NCBI GenBank assembly: GCA_902778455.1
Contig: CACYXR010000004.1
Span: 140,301-204,300, forward strand
Source: an uncultured Selenomonadaceae bacterium
GTDB lineage: Bacteria; Bacillota; Negativicutes; Selenomonadales; Selenomonadaceae
Length of the DNA stretch: 64,000 nucleotides
Direction of reading: 5' to 3'
Numbering within the stretch: the first letter of the stretch is position 1; the number at the start of each line of letters is the position of its first letter. The position numbers were made by a program, and so were the translations under genes. Under the pieces are notes generated by a model. That model had not been told where the DNA came from, ran no database searches, and saw nothing but the letters and a program-made list of their open reading frames with translations. Positions 63,100 to 64,000 of this stretch are shown here, piece by piece.

Positions 63100-63489
63100 A
63101 TGGAAGACAAGGTATTCGAGGCATTTGACACGGGAAGGTTTGAAATTCCGGGAAAAACGACAGAATTCAAGGCTGTCCCCTGGTCGAAACACCCCACGTT
63201 TGCAGGCGTAGAACTGAAACACATTCTGACGTCCAAAGAGACCGGAGGCGCATACAGCTTCCATCTGGTACGGATAGCCCCAAACAAGGCCATTCTCGAC
63301 CACATCCATGACCCGCAGCTGGAAACCCACGAAGTAATCGCCGGAAGCGGCACCTGTATCAACGACGGGCATGAAATCCGGTATGCGCCGGGAGTAATCT
63401 CCATCATGCCGTCCAAGGTTCACCACGAAGTTCGTGCAGATGAAAACGGCTTATACCTGTTTGCAAAGTTCATGCCTGCATTGTGTTAA
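63100..63489 (+). CDS. Small cupin-domain protein
   Basis: A 129-residue single-domain cupin with metal-ligand pattern HIHDPQLETHE and a later His in PSKVHHEV. GGAGG lies 9 bp before the ATG. It follows the AraC regulator and probably forms a unit with it. Substrate not known. Its stop codon overlaps the start of a repeat (63488). Confidence 0.85.
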   Translation: MEDKVFEAFDTGRFEIPGKTTEFKAVPWSKHPTFAGVELKHILTSKETGGAYSFHLVRIAPNKAILDHIHDPQLETHEVIAGSGTCINDGHEIRYAPGVISIMPSKVHHEVRADENGLYLFAKFMPALC

Positions 63490-63598
63490 GGAAACACTGA
63501 TTAAGTCAATTCGTGCATCTGTCGAGGGATTTTTTCGACTGTCTAGGAAAAGCCCTCGAAGGCGTAGCATCGCTACGTCGAGAATTCAGTGGTTCCTT
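63488..63598. repeat. Repeat family B, copy 1 (short, with terminal inverted repeats)
   Basis: 111 bp element with ends AAGGAAACACTGATT and, reversed, AAGGAACCACTGAATT. The first 96 bp match copy 2 at 63831 with four mismatches. An inner stem GTAGC-ATC-GCTAC is visible. Confidence 0.75.
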
Positions 63599-63626
63599 AA
63601 GGAAACATCTCCCAGAAAGCGCTCCG

Positions 63627-63657
63627 AAAGCTGCCTGCTCAAAAGCGGGCAGCTTTT
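63627..63657 (+). terminator. Terminator downstream of the cupin gene
   Basis: Stem AAAGCTGCC / GGCAGCTTT with a TTTT tail. Confidence 0.7.
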
Positions 63658-63690
63658 GCTCTGTTTATTTCCCAAAACTGATTGCACAAA

Positions 63691-63729
63691 AACCGCCCTT
63701 CCACAGAAATTTTCCGTGAAAGGGCGGTT
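63691..63729. terminator. Second hairpin terminator
   Basis: Stem AACCGCCCTT / AAGGGCGGTT with A- and T-rich flanks; could serve either strand. Confidence 0.65.
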
Positions 63730-63830
63730 CTCCTTTCATTATGTCTCGCGTTAACGACTGCTATATCGCCTTATTTCCTGCACCTCAATCCATTAAACTC
63801 GGACAAGTTGCTATCCGCATTTATACTTTT

Positions 63831-64000
63831 AAGGAATCACTGATTAAGTCAATTCGTGCATCTGGCGAGAGATTTTTTCGACTGTCTAGGAAAAGCCCTC
63901 AAAGGCGTAGCATCGCTACGTCGAGAGGGATTTGACGACGGCAGTCGGAAAAAGATCCGGTAGCGAAATAGTCCAGTGGACTGTTTCGCGGAGGGACTTA
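63831..64000. repeat. Repeat family B, copy 2 (longer, runs off the window)
   Basis: Starts AAGGAATCACTGATT and shares 96 bp with copy 1. It then continues with different sequence, including GTCCAGTGGAC and an inverted arm GCAGTCGGAAAAA paired with TTTTTTCGACTG. Copy 1 looks like an internally shortened form. Confidence 0.7.

Larger units (their letters stand above)
63599..63830. other. Gap between the two family B repeats
   Basis: 232 bp without a credible gene; with the flanking repeats it forms the 511 bp gene-free end of the window. It contains two terminator hairpins (63627-63657, 63691-63729). Confidence 0.6.

Noticed and set aside
63488..64000. Complete insertion sequence
   Set aside because: No transposase gene is seen between or inside the repeats; only short palindromic elements are present.

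Overview
The window is about 64 kb of GC-rich (visibly well above 50% GC) bacterial chromosome with gene-dense, mostly minus-strand operons. The gene set is that of a Firmicutes-lineage anaerobe: RNase Y, YmdB, Prp with a cleavable L27 extension, Asp23/AmaP, CvfB, LytR-CpsA-Psr, CarD, and a single-chain pyruvate:ferredoxin oxidoreductase. Chemotaxis genes (CheV, CheX, a REC-CheX fusion) imply a motile cell. The combination suggests a motile, Selenomonas-like member of the Negativicutes; that assignment is inference, since no rRNA or marker comparison was possible.

Layout. 1-1.4 kb: a MATE efflux pump (5' end outside the window) and a TetR regulator. 1.5-8.8 kb: a complete F1Fo ATP synthase operon atpIBEFHAGDC read leftward from a clear promoter at 8.8 kb. 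9-17.8 kb: an EAL phosphodiesterase sensor, a DUF1638 protein, a P-loop/Asp23 fusion, a PHP phosphoesterase, ymdB, an unknown gene and rny. 18-23.9 kb: bcp peroxiredoxin, a repeat-rich 600 bp gap, nifJ, a zinc-ribbon protein and a small unknown protein. 24-28.5 kb: rfbCA, cheX, REC-CheX and an FAD oxidoreductase. 28.7-32.4 kb: putP, a GT2 glycosyltransferase and cheV. 32.5-41.4 kb: two linked housekeeping runs, proA-(50 aa membrane protein)-nadD-yqeK-LCP-rsfS-cvfB and rplU-prp-rpmA-obg-yhbY-proB. 41.7-46.4 kb: an AbrB/RelE toxin-antitoxin pair and sbcDC. 46.4-49.6 kb: carD, PIN-TRAM, ispD, ispF. 49.8-61.1 kb: asp23-amaP-DUF2273-nusB, then xseAB-ispA-dxs-tlyA-nadK-argR-recN-nudix-M50 protease. 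61.2-64 kb: an EndoU-type toxin lipoprotein with its likely immunity gene, an AraC regulator, a cupin and two copies of a repeat element.

How the genes fit together. Energy metabolism centres on pyruvate oxidation (nifJ) and an ATP synthase whose rotor and shaft look unusual: the c subunit carries two carboxylates (Asp29 and Glu62, with Ser63) where the ion site sits and lacks the glycine repeat of helix 1, and the gamma subunit carries an insertion of about 120 residues. This resembles the two-carboxylate sodium-type rotor described for Fusobacterium nucleatum, and would fit with the sodium-coupled PutP nearby. Isoprenoid synthesis is spread over two clusters (dxs-ispA and ispDF), and NAD synthesis over nadD and nadK.

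The best candidates for something little described are the atypical ATP synthase subunits, the lipoprotein EndoU toxin with an overlapping downstream partner gene, the P-loop/Asp23 fusion, a 50-residue membrane protein coupled to proA and nadD, and two families of short palindromic repeats.
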